In this document: piece by piece, positions 18,446 through 26,422 of the stretch | Layout: each line of letters begins with the position of its first letter | Numbering within the stretch: the stretch's first letter is position 1 | Assembly (NCBI RefSeq): GCF_023740735.1 | Contig: NZ_JAMRXH010000015.1 | Location: 124,001-188,000, forward strand | Reading direction: 5' to 3' | Origin: Nocardia sp. CDC159 | GTDB lineage: Bacteria > Actinomycetota > Actinomycetes > Mycobacteriales > Mycobacteriaceae | Length of the DNA stretch: 64,000 bases | The notes under the pieces: generated by a model | What the model saw: only the letters and a program-made list of their open reading frames with translations | What the model was told of the DNA's origin: nothing | Database searches by the model: none | Translations under genes and position numbers: made by a program

Positions 18446-18466
18446 TGGGGGACCGGTTCGGGGTCG

Positions 18467-18488
18467 CGATCATCCCTGAGGATGATCG
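18467..18488. promoter_or_regulatory. Second palindrome, likely operator of the ABC transporter operon
   Basis: Arms CGATCATCC (18467-18475) and GGATGATCG (18480-18488) flank CTGA. With the palindrome at 18424-18445 it forms a pair of similar CATCCC(C)TGA-centred sites, 43 bp from start to start (about four helical turns), just ahead of the ATPase start. Two such sites suggest cooperative binding by a regulator. No regulator gene lies next to the operon. Confidence 0.45.
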
Positions 18489-18544
18489 GAAACGCGACCT
18501 CTGAGCGATAGTGTGACGGCCGAACTCGAGGAAGACTGGGGCGC

Positions 18545-19477
18545 ATGATCGAAGTGAAGGGGCTGACCAAGCGGTTCGGCGCGACCGTCGCGGTCGACGA
18601 CCTGTCGTTCTCGGTCGAGCCCGGCCAGGTGACGGGGTTCCTCGGACCCAACGGCGCCGGCAAGTCGACCACGATGCGGATGATCCTCGGCCTGGATCAG
18701 CCGACCTCGGGCCAGGCGCTCATCGGCGGCGTGCCGTATCAGCAGCTCGATCATCCGCTGCGAGTGGTCGGCGCGCTGCTCGACGCGAAATGGGTGCACC
18801 CCAACCGCTCGGCGCGCGCGCATCTGCGCTGGCTCGCGGCGGCCAACGATCTCCCGGCCGATCGGGTCGACGAGGTGCTGCGACTGGTCGGCCTCACCGA
18901 GGTCGCCGACAAGAAGGCCGGCGGCTTCTCGCTCGGCATGTCGCAGCGGCTCGGCCTGGCCGGTGCGCTGCTCGGCGATCCGCCGGTATTGCTGTTCGAC
19001 GAGCCGGTCAACGGCCTGGACCCGGAGGGCATCCTGTGGATCCGCCGGTTCATGCAGCGGCTGGCCGCCGAGGGCCGCACCGTGCTGGTCTCGAGCCATC
19101 TGCTCTCGGAGATGGCGCAGACGGCCGATCATCTGATCGTCATCGGCCGCGGCAAACTCATCGCTGACACCAGCACCAAGGACTTCATCGAGCGCGCGTC
19201 GGAGGCGACCGTGCGCGTGCGCAGCCCGCAGCTGGACGAGTTGCGCAGCCTGCTCACCTCCAATGGCATGACCGTGCGTGAGGACGAGGGCCCCGCGCTG
19301 GTCGTGGTCGGCGAGACCAGCGATGCGGTCGGCAAGCTGGCGGGCGCGAACAAGATCACCCTGTACGAGCTGGCGCCACAGCGGGCCTCGCTCGAGGAGG
19401 CGTTCATGGCAATGACCGGCGGCGCCGTGCAGTACCACGGCGAAGGGATCGAACAGGTGATGGGAGGTGCGCTCTGA
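18545..19477 (+). CDS. ABC transporter ATP-binding protein (DrrA-like)
   Basis: ATPase subunit of 310 aa of an exporter of the daunorubicin/bacitracin-resistance type. Walker A GPNGAGKSTTM, signature FSLGMSQRLGLA, Walker B VLLFDEPVNGLDPEG and the switch His in VSSHLLSEM are all visible. The C-terminal ~90 residues form the DrrA-type regulatory extension (VRVRSPQLDELRSLL). It overlaps the permease gene by one base (TGATG), so the two subunits are translationally coupled. Two palindromes upstream are candidate control sites. Cargo unknown. Confidence 0.9.
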   Translation: MIEVKGLTKRFGATVAVDDLSFSVEPGQVTGFLGPNGAGKSTTMRMILGLDQPTSGQALIGGVPYQQLDHPLRVVGALLDAKWVHPNRSARAHLRWLAAANDLPADRVDEVLRLVGLTEVADKKAGGFSLGMSQRLGLAGALLGDPPVLLFDEPVNGLDPEGILWIRRFMQRLAAEGRTVLVSSHLLSEMAQTADHLIVIGRGKLIADTSTKDFIERASEATVRVRSPQLDELRSLLTSNGMTVREDEGPALVVVGETSDAVGKLAGANKITLYELAPQRASLEEAFMAMTGGAVQYHGEGIEQVMGGAL

Positions 19478-20295
19478 TGGGCGTGTTGACGGCCGAGCGC
19501 ATCAAGCTCACCTCGGTCAAGTCCCCGCTGTGGTGCACCGCGCTGACCGCGGCGTTCGCCCTCGGGATCGCGGCGCTGTTCAGCCTGCTGGTGAACGTCG
19601 GCGTCAACGAGTACAACAAGGAGCTCGCCAGCGGGCATCCGACGATGGCCGAGCCGCCGTATCCGGACAACGGGATCGCGGCCCTGGGCATCACCGGCGC
19701 CTCGCAGGGCATTCCGGGCTTCGGCTACATCATGATCATGATCCTGGCCGCGCTCGCGATCACCAGTGAGTACCGGTTCGGGACGATCAAGGCCACGTTC
19801 ATGGCGGTGCCCAACCGCACCCAGGTGCTGCTGGCCAAGGCGGGCCTGATCGCGGTGGCCGGGGCGGTGCTCTCGGCGGTGCTGACCTTCCTGAGCTTCT
19901 TCATCTTCAAGGCGATCGTGTCCACCCAGGGCGCGCAGAAGCTCTCCCTGACCAATGGCGACCTGCGCATCTTCTATGCCGTGCCGATCTTCATCGCGCT
20001 GGTGGTGTTCCTGGCGGTCGGCGTGGGCGCCCTGATCCGGCAATCGGCTGGCGCGCTGACGCTGCTGATCGTCTGGCCGGTGCTGATCGAGCCCATCGTC
20101 GGTGCCTTCGGCAAGGTCGGCCGCAATATCCAGGTGCTGCTGCCCTTCCAGAACGCGGGACGTTTCCTCGGTACCGCGGGAGGTGACGGATTGCCCTGGC
20201 ACTGGGGACCGTGGGGTGGTTTGCTGTACTTCCTGGCCTTCGTCGCGATCGTGTTCGGCGCCGCGATCTTCGTGGTGAACAAGCGCGACGCATAA
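19477..20295 (+). CDS. ABC-2 type transporter permease
   Basis: Membrane subunit of 272 aa paired with the ATPase just upstream. About six hydrophobic helices are seen: TALTAAFALGIAALFSLLV, FGYIMIMILAALAI, LLAKAGLIAVAGAVLSAVL, VPIFIALVVFLAVGVGAL, LTLLIVWPVLIEPIVGAF and a final YFLAFVAIVFGAAIFVV. The SEYRFGTIKATFMAVPNRT sequence is typical of the coupling region in this family. The family commonly exports drugs or lipids. A run of hairpins follows the stop codon. Confidence 0.88.
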   Translation: MGVLTAERIKLTSVKSPLWCTALTAAFALGIAALFSLLVNVGVNEYNKELASGHPTMAEPPYPDNGIAALGITGASQGIPGFGYIMIMILAALAITSEYRFGTIKATFMAVPNRTQVLLAKAGLIAVAGAVLSAVLTFLSFFIFKAIVSTQGAQKLSLTNGDLRIFYAVPIFIALVVFLAVGVGALIRQSAGALTLLIVWPVLIEPIVGAFGKVGRNIQVLLPFQNAGRFLGTAGGDGLPWHWGPWGGLLYFLAFVAIVFGAAIFVVNKRDA

Positions 20296-20304
20296 TCCAA
20301 CCTG

Positions 20305-20448
20305 CCCGAGCTCGGGGCGTACTTCCCTCGCCGCCCCGGGGATGGGAGAGCGACCCTGTCGGGGGGTCGCTGCACCCGGGCCGCGCCGGTCACTGCCCGT
20401 CCGGCGCGGCCGCCACCGGCCCGATGCGAAGCCCGCATCGGGCCGGTG
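20305..20448. terminator. Run of four palindromes after the ABC operon
   Basis: The 302-bp spacer between the permease and the cyclase gene contains, in order: CCCGAG/CTCGGG (20305-20316, no loop); GCGACCC/GGGTCGC (20350-20370, 7-nt loop); GGCCGCGCCGG with its complement (20379-20411, 11-bp perfect arms); and a 15-bp perfect stem with a 5-nt loop (20414-20448). The last is followed by TCGTATGTAG and is the best terminator candidate. From 20449 to 20597 I see only a possible promoter region for the cyclase. Confidence 0.6.
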
Positions 20449-20597
20449 TCGTATGTAGCGGAAACATTGGGTTAATTGCGAGCAGCGCCACTTCCGTCCG
20501 GAAGCTATAGATGATTAGCATCGAGCTCAGCAAACGACGCGCTATCTATCGGCGGACCCATCGACGTGTTCGCTCCGCTCGATGGAAGAGGTGGCAC

Positions 20598-21614
20598 GTG
20601 ACGATCATCGGTACCTTCAACGCCGAGGAGTGGCTGAGCTACGCTCGGGACGTGAGCGAAAGACCCTCCGGGGACGCCGAAAACGCGCGTCGCGCGGCCG
20701 GTGCGGACGGTTCGAAGCCCGAGGCCCGACAAGGCGACGGCGGGGGCGGCGAACCCGACCCCGAAGTGGTCATTCCGCTCACCCCGGCGGACGAGGTTCC
20801 CGTCCGGCGTCCGGTGCCCCGGTTGCGCCCGGGACAGCTGTCGGCGCTGATGTCGGGGACCAATCAGCGCCGCGATCTCATCGGCGCGATCCGCAAAGCC
20901 CGGCAGAATCTGCCCGGCGATCCCGCCTTCGGCGATCCGCTCTCGCTGTCCGGTCCGGGCGGCCCGCGGGCGGTGGCCCGTGCGGCGGACAAGCTGGTCG
21001 GCGATGCGCCCAGCGCCGCCAAGGAAATCGGTCTCGGCGCGCTGCAGGTCTGGCAGGCCATGCTGGAGCGGGTCGGCCGCGGTAAGGGCACCCATCAGAT
21101 GACGGTGATGTTCACCGATCTGGTGGCCTTCTCCAGCTGGTCGCTGTCGGCCGGGGACGAGGCGACCCTGGACCTGCTGCGCCGGGTGGCCCGAGCCATC
21201 GAGCCGCCGATCGTCGAGCGCGGCGGGCAGGTCGTCAAGCGCATGGGCGACGGCGTGATGGCCGTCTTCGCCTCCCCCGATCGCGCCGTCCAGGCCGCGG
21301 TGACCGCCAAGCGCAACCTCGGCGGTGTCGAGGTGCACGGCTACCGGCCGCAGATGCGGCTGGGCCTGCACACCGGCAGCCCGCGCGAATTCGGCGGCGA
21401 CTGGCTCGGCGTGGACGTGACCATCGCGGCTCGCGTCATGGAGGCGGGTGGCAACGGCAATATGATGCTGTCGGAGTCGACGCTGCAGGCACTGGGCCCG
21501 GAGACGTTGGGGGAGTTGGGCTATGCGGCCCGTCCGTACCGCCGCAGCTTCTTCGCGGCCCCGCTCAGCGGTGTGCCCGAGGATCTGCGCATCTATCGGC
21601 TCGACGGCGAATGA
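20598..21614 (+). CDS. Class III adenylate/guanylate cyclase domain protein
   Basis: Predicted soluble nucleotide cyclase of 338 aa with no membrane or HAMP segment. The N-terminal ~90 residues are charged and proline-rich, a helical stretch follows, and the CHD catalytic domain covers about 165-320. Metal aspartates are D174 (FTDLVAFSSW) and D218 (MGDGVMAVF). Substrate-specifying residues K214 and D268 favour ATP. The transition-state Arg is R279 (AAR). Where the family has Asn before this Arg, the protein has Thr275 (VTIAARV), so activity may be low or altered. The GTG start at 20598 follows GAAGAGG; an in-frame ATG at 20511 would add 29 arginine-rich residues. Confidence 0.82.
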   Translation: MTIIGTFNAEEWLSYARDVSERPSGDAENARRAAGADGSKPEARQGDGGGGEPDPEVVIPLTPADEVPVRRPVPRLRPGQLSALMSGTNQRRDLIGAIRKARQNLPGDPAFGDPLSLSGPGGPRAVARAADKLVGDAPSAAKEIGLGALQVWQAMLERVGRGKGTHQMTVMFTDLVAFSSWSLSAGDEATLDLLRRVARAIEPPIVERGGQVVKRMGDGVMAVFASPDRAVQAAVTAKRNLGGVEVHGYRPQMRLGLHTGSPREFGGDWLGVDVTIAARVMEAGGNGNMMLSESTLQALGPETLGELGYAARPYRRSFFAAPLSGVPEDLRIYRLDGE

Positions 21615-21618
21615 GGGC

Positions 21619-21786
21619 CTAACCCCACCAGGCGAACGCGCCCACCGCGGCGAGGCTCGCGCACACCCCCAGCGCGACCGCGAGCACGCGGTTGTTCTTC
21701 CAGGTGCTGATGGCCCCGCCGACGAGGAATCCGGCCAGCGCCAGCAGGAAGATCACGATCACCGAGTTGGACACGGGCCCCATCAT
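21619..21786 (-). CDS. Small membrane protein
   Basis: Predicted protein of 54-55 aa starting at one of two adjacent ATG codons (21786 or 21783), with the sequence MGPVSNSVIVIFLL onward. Two hydrophobic helices are separated by STWKNNR, a hairpin-like topology. Upstream of the start is AGGGC. It is convergent with the cyclase gene, 4 bp between stops. I recognise no family. Short length makes the call tentative, but the clean membrane pattern favours a real gene. Confidence 0.55.
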   Translation of the reverse strand: MMGPVSNSVIVIFLLALAGFLVGGAISTWKNNRVLAVALGVCASLAAVGAFAWWG

Positions 21787-21947
21787 GCCCTGCCGCGCCC
21801 TGCGCGCGTCCTCCGACCTCGCGCAGCACTGTTGAACTGCGCAAACGCTAATTAACAAGCACGCAGGCTTGATTTTTTCCGGCCCCGATGTGACCCTGTA
21901 ACCGATGCGGCGAGGGTGCCGCGCGGACGTTGGAGGAGGGTCGCTCC

Positions 21948-23660
21948 ATGGCGGGTCTGGCCGCCGATCCGGAGGTCATCCGGATCGGCAACTGCTCCGG
22001 GTTCTACGGCGACCGGGCGAGCGCGATGCGGGAGATGCTCTCCGACGGGCAGCTCGATGTGCTCACCGGGGACTATCTCGCCGAACTCACCATGCTGATC
22101 CTCGGCCGGGACCGGATGAAGGATCCGAACCTCGGCTATGCCAAAACCTTCGTCCGTCAGCTGGAGGACTGTCTCGGGCTGGCCCTCGAGCGGGGCGTGC
22201 GCATCGTGGCGAATGCGGGCGGGCTCAATCCGGCCGGTCTGGCGCAGCGCGTCCGCGAGCTCGCCCACAAGCTCGGCCTGCCCGCCCGGGTCGCACATGT
22301 CGAGGGCGACGATCTGCTGGCCCGCGCCGCCGAGCTCGGGCTGGGCTCCCCGCTGACCGCCAATGCCTATCTCGGTGCGTGGGGCATCGCCGCATGCCTG
22401 AGCGCCGGGGCGGATGTGGTGGTGACCGGCCGGGTCACCGACGCCGCCCTGGTGGTCGGCCCGGCCGCGGCCCATTTCGGCTGGGGTCGAACCGATTTCG
22501 ACGCTCTGGCCGGTGCGGTGGTGGCGGGCCATGTGATCGAATGCGGCACCCAGGCCACCGGTGGCAATTTCGCGTTCTTCACCGAACTCGAGGATCTGGA
22601 CCGGCCCGGCTTCCCGATCGCCGAGGTGCGTCGCGACGGCAGCAGCGTCATCACCAAACATACGGGCACCGGCGGCGCGGTCACCGTGGACACGGTCGCG
22701 GCGCAGCTGATGTACGAGGTCCAGGGCGCCCGCTACGCCGGACCGGATGTGACGACCCGGCTCGACAGCGTCCGGCTCACCCAGCAGGGGCCGGATCGCG
22801 TTCTCGTCGAGGGCGTCGCGGGCGAGGCCCCGCCGCCGACGCTGAAGGTCTCGCTGAACACCCTGGGCGGCTTCCGCAACGAGATGACCTTCGTGCTGAC
22901 CGGCCTGGAGATCGAGGCGAAGGCCCGGCTGGCGCAGCGGCAACTGGAACGCTGGCTGCCGGTGCGCCCGGCCGAGCTGGACTGGACGCTCGCGCGCCTG
23001 GACCGCCCCGACGCCGATACCGAGGAGCGGGCCAGCGCGCTGCTGCGCTGCGTGGTGCGCGATCCGGACCCGAACAAGGTGGGCCGCGCCTTCTCCAATG
23101 TGGCGGTCGAACTCGCCCTGGCCAGCTACCCGGGGTTCACCCTGACCTCCCCGCCCGGAAACGGTTCGCCCTACGGCGTTTTCACCCCGGGCTATGTCGA
23201 CGCCGCCGCGGTCACCCAGACGGCGGTGCTGCCCGACGGGACGCGGGTCGACATCGAATCCTCCTCGGAGAAAATCGAATTGGTCGAGGTCGCCCAGCCG
23301 GACCTCCCGGACCCCCTGCCGCGCGGTGAAACCCGCCGCGCCCCGCTCGGCACGATCGTCCTCGCCCGCAGCGGCGACAAGGGCGGCAATGCCAATATCG
23401 GCGTCTGGGTGCGCACCGACGCGCAGTGGCGCTGGCTGGCCCACGCCCTCACCGTCGACGCATTGCGCCTGCTGCTACCGGAAACCGCCGAGCTGACCAT
23501 CACTCGGCACGTACTGCCGAATCTGCGCGCCCTCAATTTCGTCGTCGAGGGCCTGCTCGGCCAGGGCGTCGCCTATCAGGCCCGCTTCGATCCACAGGCC
23601 AAGGGGCTCGGCGAATGGCTGCGCTCCCGTCACGTCGACATCCCCGTGGAGCTGCTATGA
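21948..23660 (+). CDS. Acyclic terpene utilisation AtuA family protein (DUF1446)
   Basis: 570-aa protein of the AtuA/DUF1446 family, named for the first gene of the Pseudomonas acyclic-terpenoid cluster. Its biochemical role is not settled. Family marks include IRIGNCSGFYGDRASAM near the start, VANAGGLNPAGLA, DVVVTGRVTDAALV and KHTGTGGAVTVDTV, with a distinct C-terminal domain from about 465 (GTIVLARSGDKGGNANIG). The ATG at 21948 is preceded by GGAGGAGGG. It overlaps fadE13 by ATGA and heads a six-gene run of acyl-CoA genes plus TetR. Rv0976c occupies the same position in M. tuberculosis. A small inverted repeat (CAAGC/GCTTG, 21856-21871) near TAATTAAC lies in the promoter region. Confidence 0.85.
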   Translation: MAGLAADPEVIRIGNCSGFYGDRASAMREMLSDGQLDVLTGDYLAELTMLILGRDRMKDPNLGYAKTFVRQLEDCLGLALERGVRIVANAGGLNPAGLAQRVRELAHKLGLPARVAHVEGDDLLARAAELGLGSPLTANAYLGAWGIAACLSAGADVVVTGRVTDAALVVGPAAAHFGWGRTDFDALAGAVVAGHVIECGTQATGGNFAFFTELEDLDRPGFPIAEVRRDGSSVITKHTGTGGAVTVDTVAAQLMYEVQGARYAGPDVTTRLDSVRLTQQGPDRVLVEGVAGEAPPPTLKVSLNTLGGFRNEMTFVLTGLEIEAKARLAQRQLERWLPVRPAELDWTLARLDRPDADTEERASALLRCVVRDPDPNKVGRAFSNVAVELALASYPGFTLTSPPGNGSPYGVFTPGYVDAAAVTQTAVLPDGTRVDIESSSEKIELVEVAQPDLPDPLPRGETRRAPLGTIVLARSGDKGGNANIGVWVRTDAQWRWLAHALTVDALRLLLPETAELTITRHVLPNLRALNFVVEGLLGQGVAYQARFDPQAKGLGEWLRSRHVDIPVELL

Positions 23661-24814
23661 CCTATGTGAATCCCTGGCAGACGCCCGAGCGGCGCGAATT
23701 GCGCGCCACCGTGCGCGGTTTCGCCGAACGCGAGGTGCTCCCGTATCTGGACGACTGGGAGCGCGCCGGGGAGATCCCGCGCGAACTGCACAAGAAGGCC
23801 GGTGCGCTCGGCCTGCTGGGCATCCAGTTTCCCGAGGACGTCGGCGGCGCGGGCGGTGACGGCATCGACGCCGCCATCGTGTGCGAGGAAATGCATTACG
23901 CGGGCTGCTCGGGCGGGCTGTTCGCCTCGCTGTTCACCTGCGGTATCGCGGTGCCGCACATCGTCGCCTCGGGCAATCGCGAGCACATCGAGCGCTGGGT
24001 GCGCCCGACGCTGGCGGGGGAGAGGATCGGTTCACTGGCCATCACCGAGCCGGGCGGTGGCTCCGATGTCGGCCATCTGACCACCAGTGCGGTTCGCGAC
24101 GGCGACCACTACATCGTCAATGGCGCCAAGACCTTCATCACCTCGGGCGTGCGCGCCGATTTCGTGGTCACCGCGGTGCGCACCGGCGGTTCCGGCGCGG
24201 CCGGGGTGTCGCTGCTGGTGGTGGAGAAGGGTACGCCCGGGTTCACGGTCAGCCGCAAGCTGGAGAAGATGGGCTGGCTGGCCTCCGACACCGCCGAACT
24301 GTCGTATGTGGATGTGCGCGTGCCGGTTGCGAACCTGGTCGGCCCGGAGAACTCCGGCTTCGCCCAGATCGCCCAGGCCTTCGTGAGCGAACGGGTGGGC
24401 CTGGCGGCGCAGGCCTACGGGCATGCGCAGCGCTGCCTGGACCTGACCCTGCGGTGGTGCCGCGACCGGGAGACCTTCGGCCGTCCGCTCATCAGCCGCC
24501 AGGCGGTGCAGAACACGCTGTCGGAGATGGCGCGGCGCATCGATGTCGCCCGCGTCTACACCCGTCACATCGTGGAGCGGGCCGCCGCCGGGGACACCGA
24601 TCTGATCGCCGAGGTGTGCTTCGCCAAGAACACCGCCGTCGAAACCGCCGAATGGGTTGCGCACCAGGCGGTTCAGCTGTTCGGCGGCCTGGGCTACATG
24701 CGCGAGTCCGAGGTCGAGCGGCACTACCGCGACGTGCGCATCCTGGGCATCGGCGGCGGCACCACCGAGATCCTGACCAGCCTCGCGGCCAAGCGATTGG
24801 GGTTCCAGTCTTGA
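23657..24814 (+). CDS. fadE13: Acyl-CoA dehydrogenase, FadE13-like
   Basis: FAD enzyme of 385 aa that introduces an alpha-beta double bond into an acyl-CoA. Typical motifs: ITEPGGGSDVG for FAD binding, GAKTFITSG, RETFGRPL and QLFGGLGYMRESEVER. At the C-terminal spot where MCAD has its catalytic Glu the sequence is IGGGTTEI, without Glu. Instead Glu245 (SERVGLA) occupies the helix-G position used by isovaleryl- and long-chain-type enzymes, which fits branched or unusual substrates. Start 23657 overlaps the upstream stop by ATGA; the stop overlaps the accD2 start codon (TTGA). Confidence 0.9.
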   Translation: MTYVNPWQTPERRELRATVRGFAEREVLPYLDDWERAGEIPRELHKKAGALGLLGIQFPEDVGGAGGDGIDAAIVCEEMHYAGCSGGLFASLFTCGIAVPHIVASGNREHIERWVRPTLAGERIGSLAITEPGGGSDVGHLTTSAVRDGDHYIVNGAKTFITSGVRADFVVTAVRTGGSGAAGVSLLVVEKGTPGFTVSRKLEKMGWLASDTAELSYVDVRVPVANLVGPENSGFAQIAQAFVSERVGLAAQAYGHAQRCLDLTLRWCRDRETFGRPLISRQAVQNTLSEMARRIDVARVYTRHIVERAAAGDTDLIAEVCFAKNTAVETAEWVAHQAVQLFGGLGYMRESEVERHYRDVRILGIGGGTTEILTSLAAKRLGFQS

Positions 24815-26415
24815 GTGTTTTACGGACAGCCGTGGATCCGGCCTCGGCGGACTACCGGGCCGCCGCCGATGCCATGCTCGACAAGCTGACCGAGGTCCAG
24901 GCCGAATACGCCAAGAACATCGCGGGCGGCGGCCCGGACAAGCTGGCGCGGCATCGCAAGCGCGGCAAACTCACCGCGCGCGAGCGCATCGAACTGCTCA
25001 TCGACGAGGATTCGCCGTTCCTGGAGCTGGCCCCGCTGGCGGCCTGGGGCAGCGAATTCCACGTCGGCGCGAGCGTGATCGCGGGCATCGGCATCGTCGA
25101 GGGCGTCGAATGCATGATCGTCGCGCCGGACCCGACCGTGCGCGGCGGCACGTCCAACCCGTGGACGCTGCGCAAGAACCTGCGCATGAACGATATCGCC
25201 ATGGAGAACCGGCTGCCGGTGATCGGCCTGGTGGAGTCGGGCGGCGCGGATCTGCCGACGCAGAAGGAGGTCTTCGTCCCCGGCGGCCGGATGTTCCGCG
25301 ATCTGACCCGGCTGTCGGCGGCCGGAATCCCCACCATCGCACTGGTTTTCGGCAATTCCACCGCGGGCGGCGCCTACATCCCGGGCATGTCCGACTACAC
25401 GGTCATGATCAAGGAGCGCTCCAAGGTGTTCCTGGGCGGCCCGCCGTTGGTGAAGATGGCCACCGGCGAGGAGTCCGACGACGAATCGCTGGGCGGCGCG
25501 GAGATGCACGCGCGGGTCTCGGGTCTGGCGGATTACCTGGCCGTGGACGAGGCCGACGCGATCCGCCTGGGCCGCTCGATCGTCAAGCGCCTGAACTGGC
25601 GCAAGCAGGGCCCGACCCCGCGCCCGGCCAGCGAGGTGATCGAGCCGCGGTACGACCAGGAGGAACTGCTCGGCATCGTGCCGACCGACCTCAAGATTCC
25701 CTTCGATCCGCGCGAGGTCATCGCCCGCGTGGTGGACGGCTCCGATTTCGACGAATTCAAACCGCTCTACGGCGCCAGCCTGGTCACCGGCTGGGCGGAG
25801 CTGCACGGCTATCCGGTCGGCATCCTCGCCAACGCCCGGGGCGTGCTGTTCTCCGAGGAGGCGCAGAAGGCCGCGCAGTTCATCCAGCTGGCCAACCAGT
25901 CGAATACGCCACTGCTGTTCCTGCACAACACGACCGGCTATATGGTCGGCAAGGAGTACGAGCAGAAGGGCATCATCAAGCACGGCGCGATGATGATCAA
26001 CGCGGTCTCCAATTCGAAGGTGCCGCACATCTCGGTGCTCATGGGCGCCTCCTACGGCGCGGGCCACTACGGCATGTGTGGGCGCGCCTACGATCCCCGC
26101 TTCGTCTTCGCCTGGCCCAGTGCGAAATCCGCGGTGATGGGCGGTGCGCAGCTGGCGGGTGTCATCTCCATTGTCGGCCGGGCCGCCGCCGAGGCGAAGG
26201 GCCTGCCGTTCGACGCGGAGGCCGACGCGAATATGCGCGCCATGATCGAGGCGCAGATCGAGGCCGAGTCGCTGCCCATGTTCATGTCGGGCCGCCTCTA
26301 CGACGACGGCGTGATCGACCCTCGCGATACCCGCACGGTATTGGGAATGGCGCTGTCGGCCATCCACAATGCCCCGATCCAGGGCGCCGAGGGCTTCGGC
26401 GTCTTCCGAATGTGA
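24811..26415 (+). CDS. accD2: Acyl-CoA carboxylase carboxyltransferase (beta) subunit, AccD2-like
   Basis: Transfers carboxyl from carboxybiotin to an acyl-CoA. About 534 aa with both halves of the crotonase-fold carboxyltransferase: ESGGADLPTQKEVF, FGNSTAGGAYIPGMSDYTV, LGGPPLVKMATGEE, then FIQLANQSNTPLLFLHNTTG and GASYGAGHYGMCGRAYDPRF. This pattern matches methylcrotonyl/geranyl-CoA carboxylase beta subunits more closely than propionyl-CoA types. The likely start is TTG at 24811, overlapping the fadE13 stop; GTG at 24832 is an alternative. Pairs with accA2, 7 bp downstream. Substrate unproven. Confidence 0.9.
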   Translation: MSVLRTAVDPASADYRAAADAMLDKLTEVQAEYAKNIAGGGPDKLARHRKRGKLTARERIELLIDEDSPFLELAPLAAWGSEFHVGASVIAGIGIVEGVECMIVAPDPTVRGGTSNPWTLRKNLRMNDIAMENRLPVIGLVESGGADLPTQKEVFVPGGRMFRDLTRLSAAGIPTIALVFGNSTAGGAYIPGMSDYTVMIKERSKVFLGGPPLVKMATGEESDDESLGGAEMHARVSGLADYLAVDEADAIRLGRSIVKRLNWRKQGPTPRPASEVIEPRYDQEELLGIVPTDLKIPFDPREVIARVVDGSDFDEFKPLYGASLVTGWAELHGYPVGILANARGVLFSEEAQKAAQFIQLANQSNTPLLFLHNTTGYMVGKEYEQKGIIKHGAMMINAVSNSKVPHISVLMGASYGAGHYGMCGRAYDPRFVFAWPSAKSAVMGGAQLAGVISIVGRAAAEAKGLPFDAEADANMRAMIEAQIEAESLPMFMSGRLYDDGVIDPRDTRTVLGMALSAIHNAPIQGAEGFGVFRM

Positions 26416-26422
26416 GGGCGGC

